This document shows, piece after piece, positions 21,701-34,900 of a stretch of 64,000 nt of DNA. This DNA is from Euonymus europaeus (taxonomy: Eukaryota > Streptophyta > Magnoliopsida > Celastrales > Celastraceae). Under the pieces are notes generated by a model. That model saw only the letters and a program-made list of their open reading frames with translations. It had not been told where the DNA came from and searched no databases. Positions within the stretch are counted from its first letter, which is position 1, and each line of letters opens with the position of its first letter. The stretch lies in assembly GCA_963580455.1 (NCBI GenBank), contig OY756967.1, forward strand, positions 5,478,501 to 5,542,500, read 5' to 3'. The translations under genes and the position numbers were made by a program.

Positions 21701-24700
21701 CTACCATACTACACTCTTGAGCTAAATAAGCTTCCCCTTGGTGAATTCAAGTCAACCACTTTTCCATCAACAGAAGCACCTCAGGCAGGCACTGTTTCAC
21801 TCCAGTTTGGTAGCTTTTATTTATTTATTCATTTTTTAATACTAAAAATGCATTAGAGGACTTCAAAGAAGTGTCACCCAGGTACAAAGCGATATCTCTA
21901 ATAGATACTAGCTATCAAGTCCATAAAATCAAATCGAAGATCCATAAAAAGAGTAATCGTTACTAAGCCAAGTACATAAAGTATATAACATCACAGTGAA
22001 AGTGCTTTCTTATCCTTCAAAGGCCCACAAGTTCCTCACTAAATAAAAGATGGCAAGGGGAATAGTGATCTTTCTGTCATTAGTGTTATGGGCCCTCAAA
22101 GCTTGTCCTTTAAAGAATTTCCAACCACCCATGAACAAAGCAGAAGATGTCTAATTTTATGGATAACTGACTTACCAGTATGCAGCTTATACACTGGATA
22201 CAATTCACATTTTAACAAGGTTTGAAGTAAATTCCCTAAGAGTATTGTGCACACAAAGTGAAATCTAACTGCACCTGAAGTATTTAGCTGTGTGAGAACT
22301 AGAAAGCGAGATAAGGATAAGAAGATTCGCAAGTTGGACTTACTTCCTTTCCATCAGGATTTCTCATAACAACGCCATCAACAACAGGAGACTTTCTTGC
22401 CTCAGCGTGTGCATAGTCAGGGCCAACTGTGTATACCTACAATCATTTGACAAAAGCCTCAACTAATAATTCATAAAAAATAAAGGTAATATAACTGCAC
22501 AAATGTAATGGAATCCAATAAAGCATGAAGATGTTATGGGAGAGCACTATTTCATTTACAAAACCAACACTTGTTACTGACTGGCACACACTCTACTATA
22601 GTTAGTTTTTAATGATTTAAAAGGTTAAACAAATCCAGCAGACAAACTACCAAAGTGGAGGTGAGTTTTGGCAGAGGCAAGATGTATACAACCTTAACAA
22701 TGCATTGCAGAGTGGCCGTTTGCATGATTTGAAGCTATGACCCAAAGATTTCAACGAAAGACGTATAAAACAGAGCACAAAAGGGGTCCACTCTGAAGAA
22801 AATTAATCATGACCAAAAGAATCATAGAAGCAATACATTACCAAAGTATATTGAAATTTTCATATCCATAACCATAATTGCCTTTGTCAGTTAAATGGAT
22901 TGCGATTTGATCCACTGGCACATCCTGCAATTCAGTTTTTCTACAGGCTCTCTAAAAGGCAAATTTCATCAACAAAGGCAGATGAAATATTATAAAGTCA
23001 AACGGCACCTATAGTTAAACATAAAATGAAACAGGGAAAGCAAAGCACAACAAGAAAACAAGAGAACTTTCAAACATTCTAGCGGGAAAGATAAATGAAA
23101 ATTTATCCATTTAGAAAGTTAAAGAGCAATAAACACATTTGGAAGGCAATATAAACGCCCAAAATACACAACCTTGACATCTGTTCCTCCAGTTGGCATA
23201 AACTCCTCATATATGTAAGACCGATCACGCCTCACTCTTCTGACCTCGGGATGAAACTCACTTGACCGGTTCCCAACCTACAATGAGAAATCAAGGTGCA
23301 TGTAAAATTATTAAAGGATTTTTCCGCTTCCAATTCAAAGTTCATGACAATGCATGCTCTTCAACAGAGAAAGCTCCTTAGCATATGGCTAAGAAACCTT
23401 GGGTTTTAAAGAAATGGAAGCCAAATTTGTCCCACTCTAAAAAAGAAATGAGGACAGTTCAATTATGGTTAATGCTCTTTCATTTTCCACTTATCAAAAT
23501 GGAAACAACGTTAGTGCAGATAAAAGCATCACAACACCACTGAATATAACGACTACATTCGATGCACTGTCTAGACTTAAGTTGAAAGGTCAAGGCTAGG
23601 TGCATCAAACTCCCAAAACTGTTTAAGAGATTACGGTCAACATTCTTTCAGAAAAAGGTAGATTTGCATTTGGAGGAACAGTGAATCAACATAGAACCAA
23701 CTTGATTTAGTTTTTTCAATTTTTTTTTTACAGAAGAATTGCATATTCACATAAGCTCTACGAAGTTCCATGGGAAATTGCATACTTACATACCAAATAA
23801 ATATTGAACATCGAAATAAAAGAAAGACAAATTTGTTGTAAATATTTTTACCTTCCTAAATAGCTCCTTCATTCCTCCACCAGCAGAGCTAGGGTAATAT
23901 ATCATGATATTATGGTCATCCCCTTCACATAAACACCAAAGAAATAATTACCGTTCACAAGACAAAGTAATGCCAACTAATGTTAAAATAGGCAAAATTG
24001 ATAACAGAGAATCAGGTGAAAGTGTTAAGCAGATCAAAGGGATTATTTTTCAAGCTATCATTCACAACAGAGTAAGCAAAATTTGTTCGCAGAAAGCTTC
24101 CCAGAGGAGGATCAAAGGAGATACGAGATGCAGAAGCAGTATGCACCAAACCATATGTGAGTAAATTCTACTAATATTTTGATGAGGCACATCTAAGAAA
24201 GTATATTGACATTATAATAGTCACACTCACCATGAACAGGCTTCTCAACGAATGGCTTCCAGAAAATATTACCATGAACCTCAACAAAATCTTCTTCCTC
24301 AACAAAATAATCCAGCTCTTGATAGGGCATTTCCCTATTTACAACGGCGTATCTTGGAACAGGGATTCCATCCTTTTCAAGACGCTTCAATTTGCAAAAT
24401 CAAGTTATTAGTCTCTTAACATTTGCATGAAAGTATGATGTAATTTCAGTTTATATATATATATATATACATGTGTGCACCAATACATCATACATGTATC
24501 GTTCATATGTAATTAAGCTCATTCAAAGAAAACTGAAATATTTAAAGCATCCTTTTAGTCTCCCTGCAGGCCATTTCAATTTGTCGAAAGAGAAGCATTA
24601 ATTATTACCAATGGCCCAGCATTCGCTCTCAATTTATAGATGGCAAAAAAACAGGCAATATCCTTCTGCAAGATGCATACAAATCAAATTTCCAAGTTTC

Positions 24701-27700
24701 AGCGAGCATCAGTGCTCAGATATATGATGAAATGCTATTTCGAGTATTCCCTACAAATATTAATACTGTTACAACGAAACATGAAAGCATCACAAAATCC
24801 ATCTAAAACCTAGAAGATGGAAGTCTAGAATGCATACCTCATAAACCTTCCTTCGGTCATGGAGAAGGTGTTGTGGCTCTAATTCGTTTACCAAAAAGGG
24901 CCTGGATCAAAGAGTACGAACAATGAAAAAAATCAGGAGAAACTTTCTTCCCAACTTAAGAAATAGGTACCAAGTACTAACTATGGTGCTCCAATATAAT
25001 CTAGGATTGTAAATTATCATCCGTTTTAAACAAATAATTAGAAAGTCATTTAACTAGAAAACAAAGTAGAGAAAGTTCTGGCACATGAAATGGGAATTCT
25101 TCATTAGCAAAGTGAAGGAAAAAAAAAATAAGACCCTCTTTGTGGGCTATCGCTTACAAATGTAAATCCATAAGGGATCTTAAAATCTGGTTACTGAGTA
25201 GTGCGTTTTTCTTTTATTATTCTTTTGGTTCTCTTTTGTTTCAACTTTTTCTTAAAAAAGAAAAATTGGTTTCCATTTTCTTTGGTTTGTCCATTTTTTC
25301 TAGGAATACCAACAAATAGAGATAAATCATTTGATCAATCGTAGATTTGAGCTATAGTTCTTTTTCTTCTTTCCTTTTTTTTATTAATTGAAGGAAAAAC
25401 AAAACACTATAGTTTCTATAATTTTGTGCATACATGGCAAAGAGTCAATACACAATATATTTCGTTCTATACGCTTCTAAACCTAGCCAAAATATTTTTA
25501 AATCGGTAATAACATTAAATTTGATTCAATTTTGTACAACGATAGTCAAACAAAAAAATATGTTAGCCACTAACCTTTTTTTTTTGTGCGTACATGCCAA
25601 AGAGTTGATAAACATTTTATTTTTGTTCATACACTTCTAAACCAGGTCCATTAATATTTTGAAATTGGTAATTTTATTAATTTGCTTCAATTTTGTACTA
25701 CGATAGTCAAACAAAACAAAGAGTTCGCCACTGTGAAGGAAAATATTAATGCGCAACTTAAATTTTGAACTTACTGCAAGGTAACTAATTTTTTGTCATA
25801 ATTTGAATTCCACTTCAGTATCTAGGTTGCTATCTTTTTTCAGTTCTTCCGCCAAATCCAAAATTGCTTTTAGTAAAAGTTTTTGTGTCAAAAAAATATG
25901 TTCAGACATGCACACATATCCGCATGTCCAAATATGGCAAGTGAGATATGCTCTCTAAATGCAAAGAAATAATAATCGTAACAATATTGTCAGATCAGAA
26001 GTGCTTTTGACTACCTAAGACTAAGAGTAAGCCACAAATTTCAATTTGGAAGAAACATCAGTATATCATGTGGATTAATGTACCTCAGGGAAAACATCAC
26101 CAAAACATTGAACCATTATACATCCAAAATGTGACAGTTATGAACGCAAGCCATCCAAAAACATCAGATGACACAATAAACAATGAATTTTTCTAAACAA
26201 ATAAACTTGGAGCAATGACGGACAAACATGTGGCCTAGTGGTAGAGTTGCAGAGATGCAACCTAGGGGCCAAAAGTTCAATTCCTAGAAACCGCCTCTCC
26301 ACATATTATGCAGGAATAAAGTGTGCGAACATCTTATCTGTCCTAGGCCTCACCCAGTGCTACAGCTTGTGCACGGGAGATGTTTACCTTTTACCTAAAC
26401 AAACTTGAAGCAATTTCCTCGGCTCTCAAGCATGGCGTAGGAGTTAAAAGGTACTATGTAAAGTTGAATTGAGGCAATGCAGGAATCTATTATCAGTGTT
26501 TGGTGCTTGTATGGTGGCATAGTGACATAGTTAAGGCAAAAGTCTATCCAAGAATCTAACCAAAAAAGAAACAAATTTAGCCAGTTTTAAATTTCCTATT
26601 TAATATATAATGACTCCCAGTGTCAAGCCTGTAACTATACCAGCAGTAGTCTTTGAATGGTGTCCTATTGGTCTCGTAAGGCAAGAAGCAAGATGACAAA
26701 ATCTAATGACAGGGACCAGATCAAGTCTCCTTGCCATTTATATAAATTTATTCTCTTAATTTTTACAGGCTAATGACATGCTCATATCCAATTCTCAGAT
26801 ATGCCTAGCCATAAATTTTTGCAATGCAGTTTGGCAGTGATTGCTATAGCTTAAAGTGAAAAGAAAAAAAAAAGATATACTCATATACACATCTAATCCC
26901 ATGAACCATTTTATACCCTAGTAAATACTATCATGCAACAATTTCCTCATCACATAAAAAAAGAAGTTATGGTAAGCCATGTTTTGATACCAAAAAAAAA
27001 ATAGGGGTCAAAAAATTATCATGTGATGAAATTATAGTCGTGATCTAAAAGAACTAAAAAAGCAAGTGGTAATTTTAATAATTTATAAAGAAGAACATAA
27101 CTCGCAAAGAAAAAAGTTTTGACATGACAATAGACGCCCTTAGAAATAATTAGAACTAATTCCTTGGATTTAAAGCAAATAAAAAAAATAATAAATAAAA
27201 AGTAGGACTCACTTCCTTAAAGCAGCATAGGCCTCGGCCTTTTCGAGGGGATAGCCCGAGGAGTAGAATGCAATCAAGCAATCACATATGGGCCAGCTGA
27301 AATAAGCAAATCGTACAATTAGTATCGCCAAACAAAGACAAACTTATTTTGAAGTTTCAAAGGATGGATGCCCTTAATCTCAAGTCAGAGTTACCAAACT
27401 AAAAAGCAATGATACCATTGCCAGCTGTTCAAATGCAAATATTCAAAGAAATCACATATATCCATGCATCTATGCAGGCGCTTCCCCAACATAAGTCCTG
27501 CAATAATGTCCTCGCTCCTTTAGTGCAATCCTTTTTAATACTAGAATATTCTTTGGTGCCTACTGGATTGTAAATGTGCAGTACCATGCACAGTGCACAC
27601 TGTCTTTATCATTTACTCAATGGAGAAAAAGAAGTGATAAAAAGGACAAAACAATCCTCCAATCAAGAATCTACTACTTAGAACAAATAGATTCTGTAAA

Positions 27701-28567
27701 AGTAGGAAAAAACAATGCAAAAGAAAAATACAGATATAATAAATTAACGATCAGGGAGTAAACCAGTAAAGAGCAAGAATCTTTCACTCCAATCAGTTTT
27801 ATGGAGAATATTCTTAATAATGAAATGCATCCTTAGTTATTGTAATTGTGTAAGGCCTCAATCTTGTCTTTAAATTATTACCCTGTGGTATATAACTATA
27901 TACTATGGACCAGCATCTTAGCTAATCAAATATATGAGTCTACTGCATAATATCAAGACAAATAATAAGAAAAAGATTAATGTTTAAACCATTAGCAATT
28001 CTATACATTAGATATACATTATTTTTAAACTTTTAAGCAATAATCTGATATATTACCTCTCTATGGGATCTTCAATAATAACCTTGTCACCAAAATGTAC
28101 AATCTGCGACAATGAATATAAGACAAAATGCCGTTAGAAAGAAATAGACCATCACCACTAACAATTAAGCCCATATCTTCTTCAGTCTCTCACAGTATCC
28201 AACTATCACTATTTCACTCAGTCCCTTAAATTGTTTATAATATGTATTCAAAGAGCTACAAAGACAAATACCAACTCAATTTTAACAAAAAATAAAAATA
28301 AAAGAGAGACCCCATTCGCGTACCTCAAATTCACCGAATGCCTGTAATCTGTCAAGTATCTGTCCCATTGATCCGGAAAACACCTGAGTTCAATTCAAAA
28401 GATCCATTATATTCCTAAATAAATTCAAAGCCACCAAAATCATGGTATTCTCAAGCAAGCCGAAAACGAGAAAGAACCTCTAAGCAACGTTTCACCTTCT
28501 TTTCCATGACGCAGACCCCGATCCTTATCTTCTCGCCATTACCCCCTCCCTCCTCCCCCACCGCCAT
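18708..28567 (-). CDS. Diphosphoinositol-pentakisphosphate kinase (VIH/PPIP5K), N-terminal 14 exons
   Basis: This enzyme family phosphorylates InsP6/InsP7 to inositol pyrophosphates in the cytosol and, in plants, links phosphate and jasmonate signalling. Exons read on the minus strand are 28478-28567, 28324-28383, 28057-28103, 27213-27296, 24838-24901, 24231-24384, 23852-23922, 23173-23277, 22344-22436, 20971-21045, 20215-20300, 19032-19238, 18858-18957 and 18708-18778. All have GT-AG borders and one continuous frame of about 435 codons from an ATG at 28567. Early residues [11 protein letters not shown], then [25 protein letters not shown] and [12 protein letters not shown] belong to the ATP-grasp kinase; [19 protein letters not shown] is its Mg/ATP end. 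RHGDRTP (residues 378-384) opens the histidine-phosphatase domain. The reading stops after LVPRTR at a good donor; the rest of the ~1,050-residue protein is not visible in the next 18.7 kb, which is transposon debris. The gene is either truncated or has a very large intron. Confidence 0.93.
19295..19350. repeat. SINE-like fragment in kinase intron
   Basis: The stretch GGCAAGATGTACACAGACC followed by TTAACCCCA resembles the conserved middle of common plant tRNA-derived SINEs. Neither end nor target duplication was found, so it is a remnant call. Confidence 0.4.
22672..22745. repeat. SINE-like fragment in kinase intron
   Basis: GGCAAGATGTATACAACCTT is followed after ~20 bp by GCAGAGTGGCCGTTTGCATG and GAAGCTATGACC. 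These match the order of blocks in plant tRNA-derived SINEs read backwards, including a decayed box B. No boundaries are visible. Confidence 0.45.
26217..26397 (+). mobile_element. tRNA-derived SINE in the large kinase intron
   Basis: Box A-like TGGCCTAGTGGTAGAG and box B-like AAGTTCAATTCC lie at the expected spacing near the left end. Flanking 17-mers at 26200-26216 and 26398-26414 (AATAAACTTGGAGCAAT versus AACAAACTTGAAGCAAT) match at 15 of 17 positions and form the target-site duplication. The element is about 181 bp and lies in the 2.3-kb intron between exons 4 and 5. Confidence 0.85.
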
Positions 28568-28900
28568 CTCTCTGTATATACGTGTCTGTGTTCACTCTCT
28601 CTGTAGCTATCAATCAATCAATCTCACTCTGAACAACAACACAGAATCTCCAATCTCACTCTGTGGCGAAAATTGTATACGAAAATCACAAACGCATTAG
28701 ACGTTCACACTCAAAGACGAAGACGCTTGTGCATACAATGTATGTATATACGTGATTTCGTAGAAGAACCAAAACCAGCGAGAATTGAAAAAACAACCTT
28801 AAGAAGCGGACTCACGCGAATAAAGCGATAACACGAAAGCGCAAGGAGAGAAGAAATCTCGGGATTCTGGAATATGCAAAATTATATAAAAAGAGCCTTT
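28568..28900 (-). promoter_or_regulatory. 5' UTR and core promoter of the PPIP5K gene
   Basis: Upstream of the start codon at 28567 lies a CT/AG-rich leader. A TTTATATAA box on the minus strand sits near 28883-28891. Transcription would then start at roughly 28855, giving a leader of about 290 nt. Promoter placement is inferred from the TATA element only. Confidence 0.5.
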
Positions 28901-31020
28901 TGCATACTACTTTTCCTGTTTTCCTTCCCTGAAGAAGAGGACGTGTAAAGGCCGTTTTGGGGTTTTAAAGCTTTTTTGGCAACATCATTGCTGTATGTGT
29001 CATTGTCCAATATGTTTAATGTAGAGATTTGTTACTCACCTACTGGGATTTGCAAATTGGCTTTGGTCTGGGACCACATTTATATATCCAATTAAAATTA
29101 AACCAATTAAAAATATCCAATTAAAAATTGACTTTCACTTTTGCCCATATTCTTAGAGTCCTGGAGGAGTTGTAGGTTGTAGCCACCACGATGACAAAAA
29201 GGTCATTCCGGTCAATAAAATTTTTGAAAAATTTATTTTGCTGATATAATAAGTAAGAGATTTTATTCATCATATATATTAATATAATAGTGTAAATTTG
29301 CTTGTATCACAGTTTTGAAAAATAAATGAATACTAAATTTTTGTTTCGACGGTTATTTAGTGAGAGCTAATTTAAATAAAATGAGGTTAATATGGAGTCC
29401 AACAAAATAAAAATAAAGAAGCAAAATCTCATCGTTGGAACCCCATTTTTATGTTTCCAGAAGGTTTTGAAGTTGCAAATTGACATTATTGTTATATGTT
29501 CGACACGTCAGGGAATCATGGACTGTGTGATTATCTGTATATTCTGATTGTTTGTTAATTCCATGTATAATATTGTACGCATATACTGAAACGAATTTGG
29601 TAGTTCAAGAGGACGACCGCACCATTTCAGGGCACATTGAGACGAGTGCGACTCAGGCTGGCAGTGGCGGCTAAATTCACATGCATCTTTGTTAGTCTGT
29701 GTCGTGGAAAAGATAAATGAATATTTTATTTCTTCTCCAATTAATTATAAATATATTTTTCTTCTATTCTACTCTCTTTTTTATCTTATTAAAAAAATCT
29801 CAAATATTCACTTTTAAGTTATAAGCAATCAATTCACTGTATGATGTTTTATAAAACATAAGTTTATGATAGTGTATAAAGTGTGAATTTATTATTATGA
29901 TTATGTAAAATAGTTTAATAATAAAATAAAAGCTATTGAATATAAATTTTGTTGGAAAGAGTTTTACCTTGAATATATAATTTTTTTAAAAATCTAATAT
30001 ATATTTTGAGAGACAATATGATAAATGTGTGAGAGAGTCAAGGACAATAGAAAAAAATTGAGAGAAGAGATGAATGGATAGACTTTAAAATGATTTACCA
30101 AACACTCACCCACCCCATGTCAATAAAAAAAAATTAACTCATTTGAGGTGAGCTCGGGTAGCAGACTAAGGTACGGTCAGTGTATCAATTTACTTTGTTA
30201 TTGTGATCATACATATTATGTGAACCCAAAAGAATTTGATAATTTGATAGCGATTTCACACGTCATCAAGTAAAATTTGAGATCTTCAATCCAATCCACA
30301 CTCTCATTATCTTCAATTACTATATTACGTGCCACTTTGCCCATGGCGTTCTTGTTGACGATGACATGCATTTGATCTCTAGACAAAACAAATATAAGAA
30401 AAGCACAAAGCCTCCACCACCTACATGGACCCCACCCCACCCCCAAGCCAGGCCAGGCCAGTCGATAACGATATTGGTCCACATGGAGACGTTGGTCATG
30501 AATTCCCAACTGCAAAAGATGCATGATTCATCAAATTGAGAGTGACAATCCCTATCATGAAGCAATAGGATATTTTATACTGTGACCTAACAATGGGCCT
30601 AGGAAACCACTCATTAATAGATTATAGATATAATATTAAGGATGAAAGTGGATCGGGCTAAACCGAACTTTGATAGACCTTAGTTTCGGCTTATTGCTTT
30701 CATAAGAGGCCCAACTCGAGAGGGTCTCAAAATCCATCTATGTAGAAACTTGATATTCCTTGTTTGACACATGGGTTGGAAAGGGTTAGGAAAGGTTGGA
30801 ATGATAAGCGAACCCCTCTGAATTATTACTTGGAGAAAACATTTCGAACTGTTCGAAGGGATTCGAACATCTGAAAATGAGGTATTCAAAGATGTAATTT
30901 GTATCAAATATGAAGTTATAAAAATACCTTCATAACAAATCCAAATTTTTAACCAATCCCTCCAAACAAATTTGTGGTGTCCTAAACAAAGGTTCACTTT
31001 TATGAATTTCTCCCAACCCT
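28901..31020. other. Intergenic spacer, no gene identified
   Basis: The 2.1 kb between the PPIP5K promoter and the duplicated 3' end of the flavoprotein gene is mostly AT-rich. A 102-codon minus-strand frame (30216-30524) has a low-complexity tryptophan/glycine-rich middle and no recognisable domain. I do not call it a gene. Confidence 0.5.
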
Positions 31021-31405
31021 CATGCCAAGCACAACGTAAATGTAAGTACTAATGCCACTTCTCTGAATCTAGTACTCAAGGCTCTCATCGCTACTTATCG
31101 GAACATTACGGAGGCCGTTTCTGAATACATATATGAAGCTTAAGCGAAGTGAAGCAACCTAGCCACTGGAACATGACTCGCCCTCAATTCGACAGTTAGG
31201 GGAGCGGTGATAGAGCACGTAGACGACGGCAGGATAAGCAAATGTGGCAGCAGAAATTCCAATCCTATTTCAAAATACAGAGTTCTGAAAGACAAATAAT
31301 GGTCGATAAGTTTTATTTGACGATATTAAGAAAGAATTGGACATATTTTGGACCTTTCACGCATTGGAAGTTAATTAAAACATGAAAAAATCTTCAGCAG
31401 ATGAG
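31021..31405 (-). pseudogene. Decayed tandem copy of the flavoprotein gene 3' end
   Basis: Blocks here match the end of the flavoprotein gene at about 31730-32220 in the same orientation. The minus strand at ~31195-31220 reads a degenerate LSPLP-stop, the counterpart of the LLPLP-stop of the real gene. A downstream block with a shared AACCTAGCCACTGGA string and an upstream block with shared AAATCTTCAGCAGAT correspond to UTR and last intron. The body of the final exon is missing in this copy, so it cannot encode anything. Confidence 0.7.
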
Positions 31406-31560
31406 TAAGATGTACGCAGAGGGCGGGTTCGGGATAAGGATCTCATAATGGGCAGAGTCGGGATAAGTAAGATGCACACAGCCTTTCCCAGCCTTTCCCT
31501 GCATATAAGTAGTATTCATCCCAAGTCAAATACTTGAATTACGGTTCAAAACACTGTGAA
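31406..31560. repeat. SINE-like remnants
   Basis: Two nearby stretches, GAGTAAGATGTACGCAGAGG and AGTAAGATGCACACAGCC, both resemble the conserved block of plant tRNA-derived SINEs. They may be two fragments or one internally repeated element. Ends are not resolved. Confidence 0.45.
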
Positions 31561-31789
31561 AACTTGAAGGCAACAAAATACTTTATACAAATACTCAGCA
31601 TCGATCGTTGAGAAAGCCTAGGGAGCATGTTTATGGACAAGAATACAAAGCCACAAACTGTTTGTGCATACAAAGCCACCCAGAAAGGCTAAATATGCAC
31701 ACTTTCAATGTACAGAAACTTTTCATCAAAGTAGGAACCCACGACAGAAAGTTCCCGGTACCACGTATCTGCATCTAGTACTCAAGCTC

Positions 31790-31890
31790 TTACCACCACT
31801 AATTGGAACATTGTGAGCGGCTGTTTCCGTTATTTGAACCTATGAAGCCTAAGTTGCATTGAGTGAAGCAACCTAGCCACTGGACGATGA
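31790..31890 (-). repeat. SINE-derived sequence in the flavoprotein 3' UTR
   Basis: On the minus strand CCAGTGGCTAGGTTGCTTC resembles box A, and AGGTTCAAATAACGG resembles box B about 35 bp later. It starts roughly 20 bp past the stop codon of the flavoprotein gene, so the transcript tail is SINE-derived. A second diverged copy lies near 31080-31180 as part of the tandem duplication. Confidence 0.5.
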
Positions 31891-31910
31891 CTCAACCTCA
31901 AATTGAAAAG

Positions 31911-34900
31911 TTAGGGAAGTGGTAACAATATATCCAATTTAGCACTAGCTGCTAGTTCACCAATTCTTGTTCCAGCAATGTATCCACCAGACCATGCACT
32001 CTGCAAAAACAGAAATTGATGGAAGTAGTAGATTGCAGGAGAAGCAAATGTGAGTCATGTGACAGCAAAAGTTCAAATCCTAGTTTAAAATACAGAGTTA
32101 TGAAAGACAATGGTCGATAATTTTAGTTGATGATATTGAGAAAGTATTGGAAATATGTATAATTGGACGGTTAATGAGTGGGAATCTAAAATAGGATGAT
32201 AAAATCTTCAGCAGATATCAGTATCCATCTTGAGATGGTAAATTCGATAAAGAATCTAGTTTCAATAGAATCTCCCGAGGGCCAGGATGCATGATAGATA
32301 TAAATGGCCAAATTTTCATTTGACCAGTATTCTCTCTCTCACCTGGAAGTTGAATCCTCCAGTCACTCCATCAATATCCAACACCTGCAGGAAAATTTGA
32401 ATCATGAGCCATAAAATTCAATTATGTGTGCACAAAGAAAACTTGCCACTATAATACATAGCAACTCAAGCATAGAAATTTGGAATTATTAAAGTAAAAG
32501 TAGACACAGTTCACCAGCAAGGAATTGAGAGACTGAACTATTTGTAAGAATATCATCGAAAAACATCCTACCTCTCCTGCAAAGAACAGACGTGAATGGA
32601 CTTTGCTTTCCATTGTCTTCAAAGAGATCTTCATTAAGATAAGAAAATGGAGTCACATTTTCAACAAAACAAGGGAGGATTGAGAAAGAAATGGACAGAG
32701 AGAGGACAATATAGAACCTCAGCCAATGGAACACCGCCAGCAGTGACGAATTCGTCCTTAAATTGACCCTAAAAAATGGTATAGATGCAGAAATCACAAG
32801 GGTGATTGATAAATTTAAGTATACAGATACTAGAGATCATTCTGGATGGAAATATATAATATACCTTTCCCATCACCTCAAATGTACAATGTTTCAAAAG
32901 ACACGCAACAGAATCAATCGAGTAATTGGAAATTGAACTCCACAGGCAATCTCCAGATATACCCTGGCAAACAAATATTGGAAACTAACTCAGTAAATGC
33001 TTTTACGGATATGTTGAGACATGGAACATTAATTTAAGTATCACGGAACCTCACGATCCAATATATACTTCCAAAATCTTTTCACAAGGCTGAATTCTGA
33101 AGGACTCGAATTGAGCAGTTTTTGCTTCTGTGAAGTAGTGGAGGCAAAAGTCAAAAGAAAAACTAAGATATTGTTTTAACAGTATTTGAAAACAAAAGAG
33201 AAAATGTCCAGGTGTTAATAGTCCATTAATTTATAAGTAATTCCAGGACATCACATCTAATCAAATAATCAAATCTATTATATAACTATTAGCCATGCCT
33301 GTTAACTTGTTGAGAAAGTAAGCACCAAAAGCAAACTAACTTTTTCTAAAATCCACCATGTAAAAGTAATACATCAACAGGAGTTGTGTGATTTTGACTA
33401 TTCGGAATGCTAAGTTGTGTGTGTTATATATTCCTAAAGTCCTCAAACTACAGAATAAATTAGAATATTCATCTACGTATTTATATTTTAGTTGGAGAAT
33501 GGCATATTGAAAGATAACTTTGCCTTGAGAAGAAGTTTACATTTCCAAGATAATGAATTATCAAAGTTGGATATGTGAACTGTATACTAGATCTAGATCT
33601 AGAGGGTATTTTAGCCTTGTAGTCATGTGTAATACTTGTATATAACTACAGTGTAAGCTATAGAAAAAGTAAGAAAATGCAATGAAACAATACAGTTTTT
33701 TAGATTCTAACATGGCATCAGTATACTTGAGGAAAAACCCTTGGAAGCAAAAAAAGTGAAAAAAATTACCGGAAAATTTTGTTTATGTTTTCTAATTATT
33801 GACTTTGCATCTTCAATGTGCAAATCAGGAATAAAATCCACCACAAGCATTCCTGCACCAGCTATCAACTCAACTAAAGGGAAAAAAGAAAGAAAAAGAA
33901 GACCACATTGCGTGCAGTTCTATGACAAGCAAAATTACTACACCTTTGTATCCTGAACTAAATAGACCACGAGCACCCCAAGCAGATAGCCGAAGAATTA
34001 CAGGCCCACTAAGTCCCCAGTGTGTCACCAGCATGGGACCAACCTGGAATTCAGGAATTTTAGTTTATTTTATACTTTCAGTAATTATTATTCAGTAAGG
34101 TAGAATTTAAAAGTGCTTGCCTGGTTAAGTTGTGGTATACTCCTAATGGCGTTATCTAATTTCAGCTTTGCTTCAACTTTATGAAACGTAACCTGAGTAA
34201 GAAAGAATGTAAGGGAATGATCAGCCTAGTTAAACTAGGAGCTATAATATAGATATGGAAATAACAATAAAATTCAAAAATCATTTGGCCAAATACATTA
34301 TATGATTGGACCCAACTAATAATTGAATAGCAAGAGTAAAATAGAGTTATTGTAACAGTAATCAATAAATCCCATTGCAATCTGAAACAACATGAGATGT
34401 AATTATTAAGTGAAATGAGATCTCGTTAACATTGTGATGGAAAAAAAAAACATTGAAAATTTATGACAGAATCTTGGACAGACCAATTTTGAAGTAGACC
34501 TGAAGTAATGATGTCCAAGCAAAAGTAAACTTCATAAACATAATTATGAAACTGCAATAGTACATATGTTGCATTCTTTCTGCACCGTCATTCTATCAAA
34601 CATTAACCTTAATGGCTCATCCACATCACTAGCAATATATTCCAATACAAAAGCTTAATTGTTGAACAAGTTCCCTTCAGTGGAGGCTGTTGCTGTCTTG
34701 CTGAGAATATATTTAAAATCGAAACAACCCACATCAATGGTTGTTTGCAAGTATTTGACTAAACCTATCAAATTAGTATAACACCACAATAATAAAAGAG
34801 AATACATCAGAGCAATCATGGATTCAGTTTGATCTGCATCCATCACGCACTATTAATTCATGACACAATTAATACAGCCTCTACAATTGGCCTCTATGAT

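Noticed and set aside
27213..27296. Suspected one-base frameshift in PPIP5K exon 4
   Set aside because: On recounting the homopolymer at the exon centre, the exon is 84 bp and the frame passes cleanly into exon 5.
30216..30565. Two overlapping 81-102 codon minus-strand frames
   Set aside because: Tryptophan/glycine-rich low-complexity middle and no recognisable motif, promoter or homologous frame; treated as chance.
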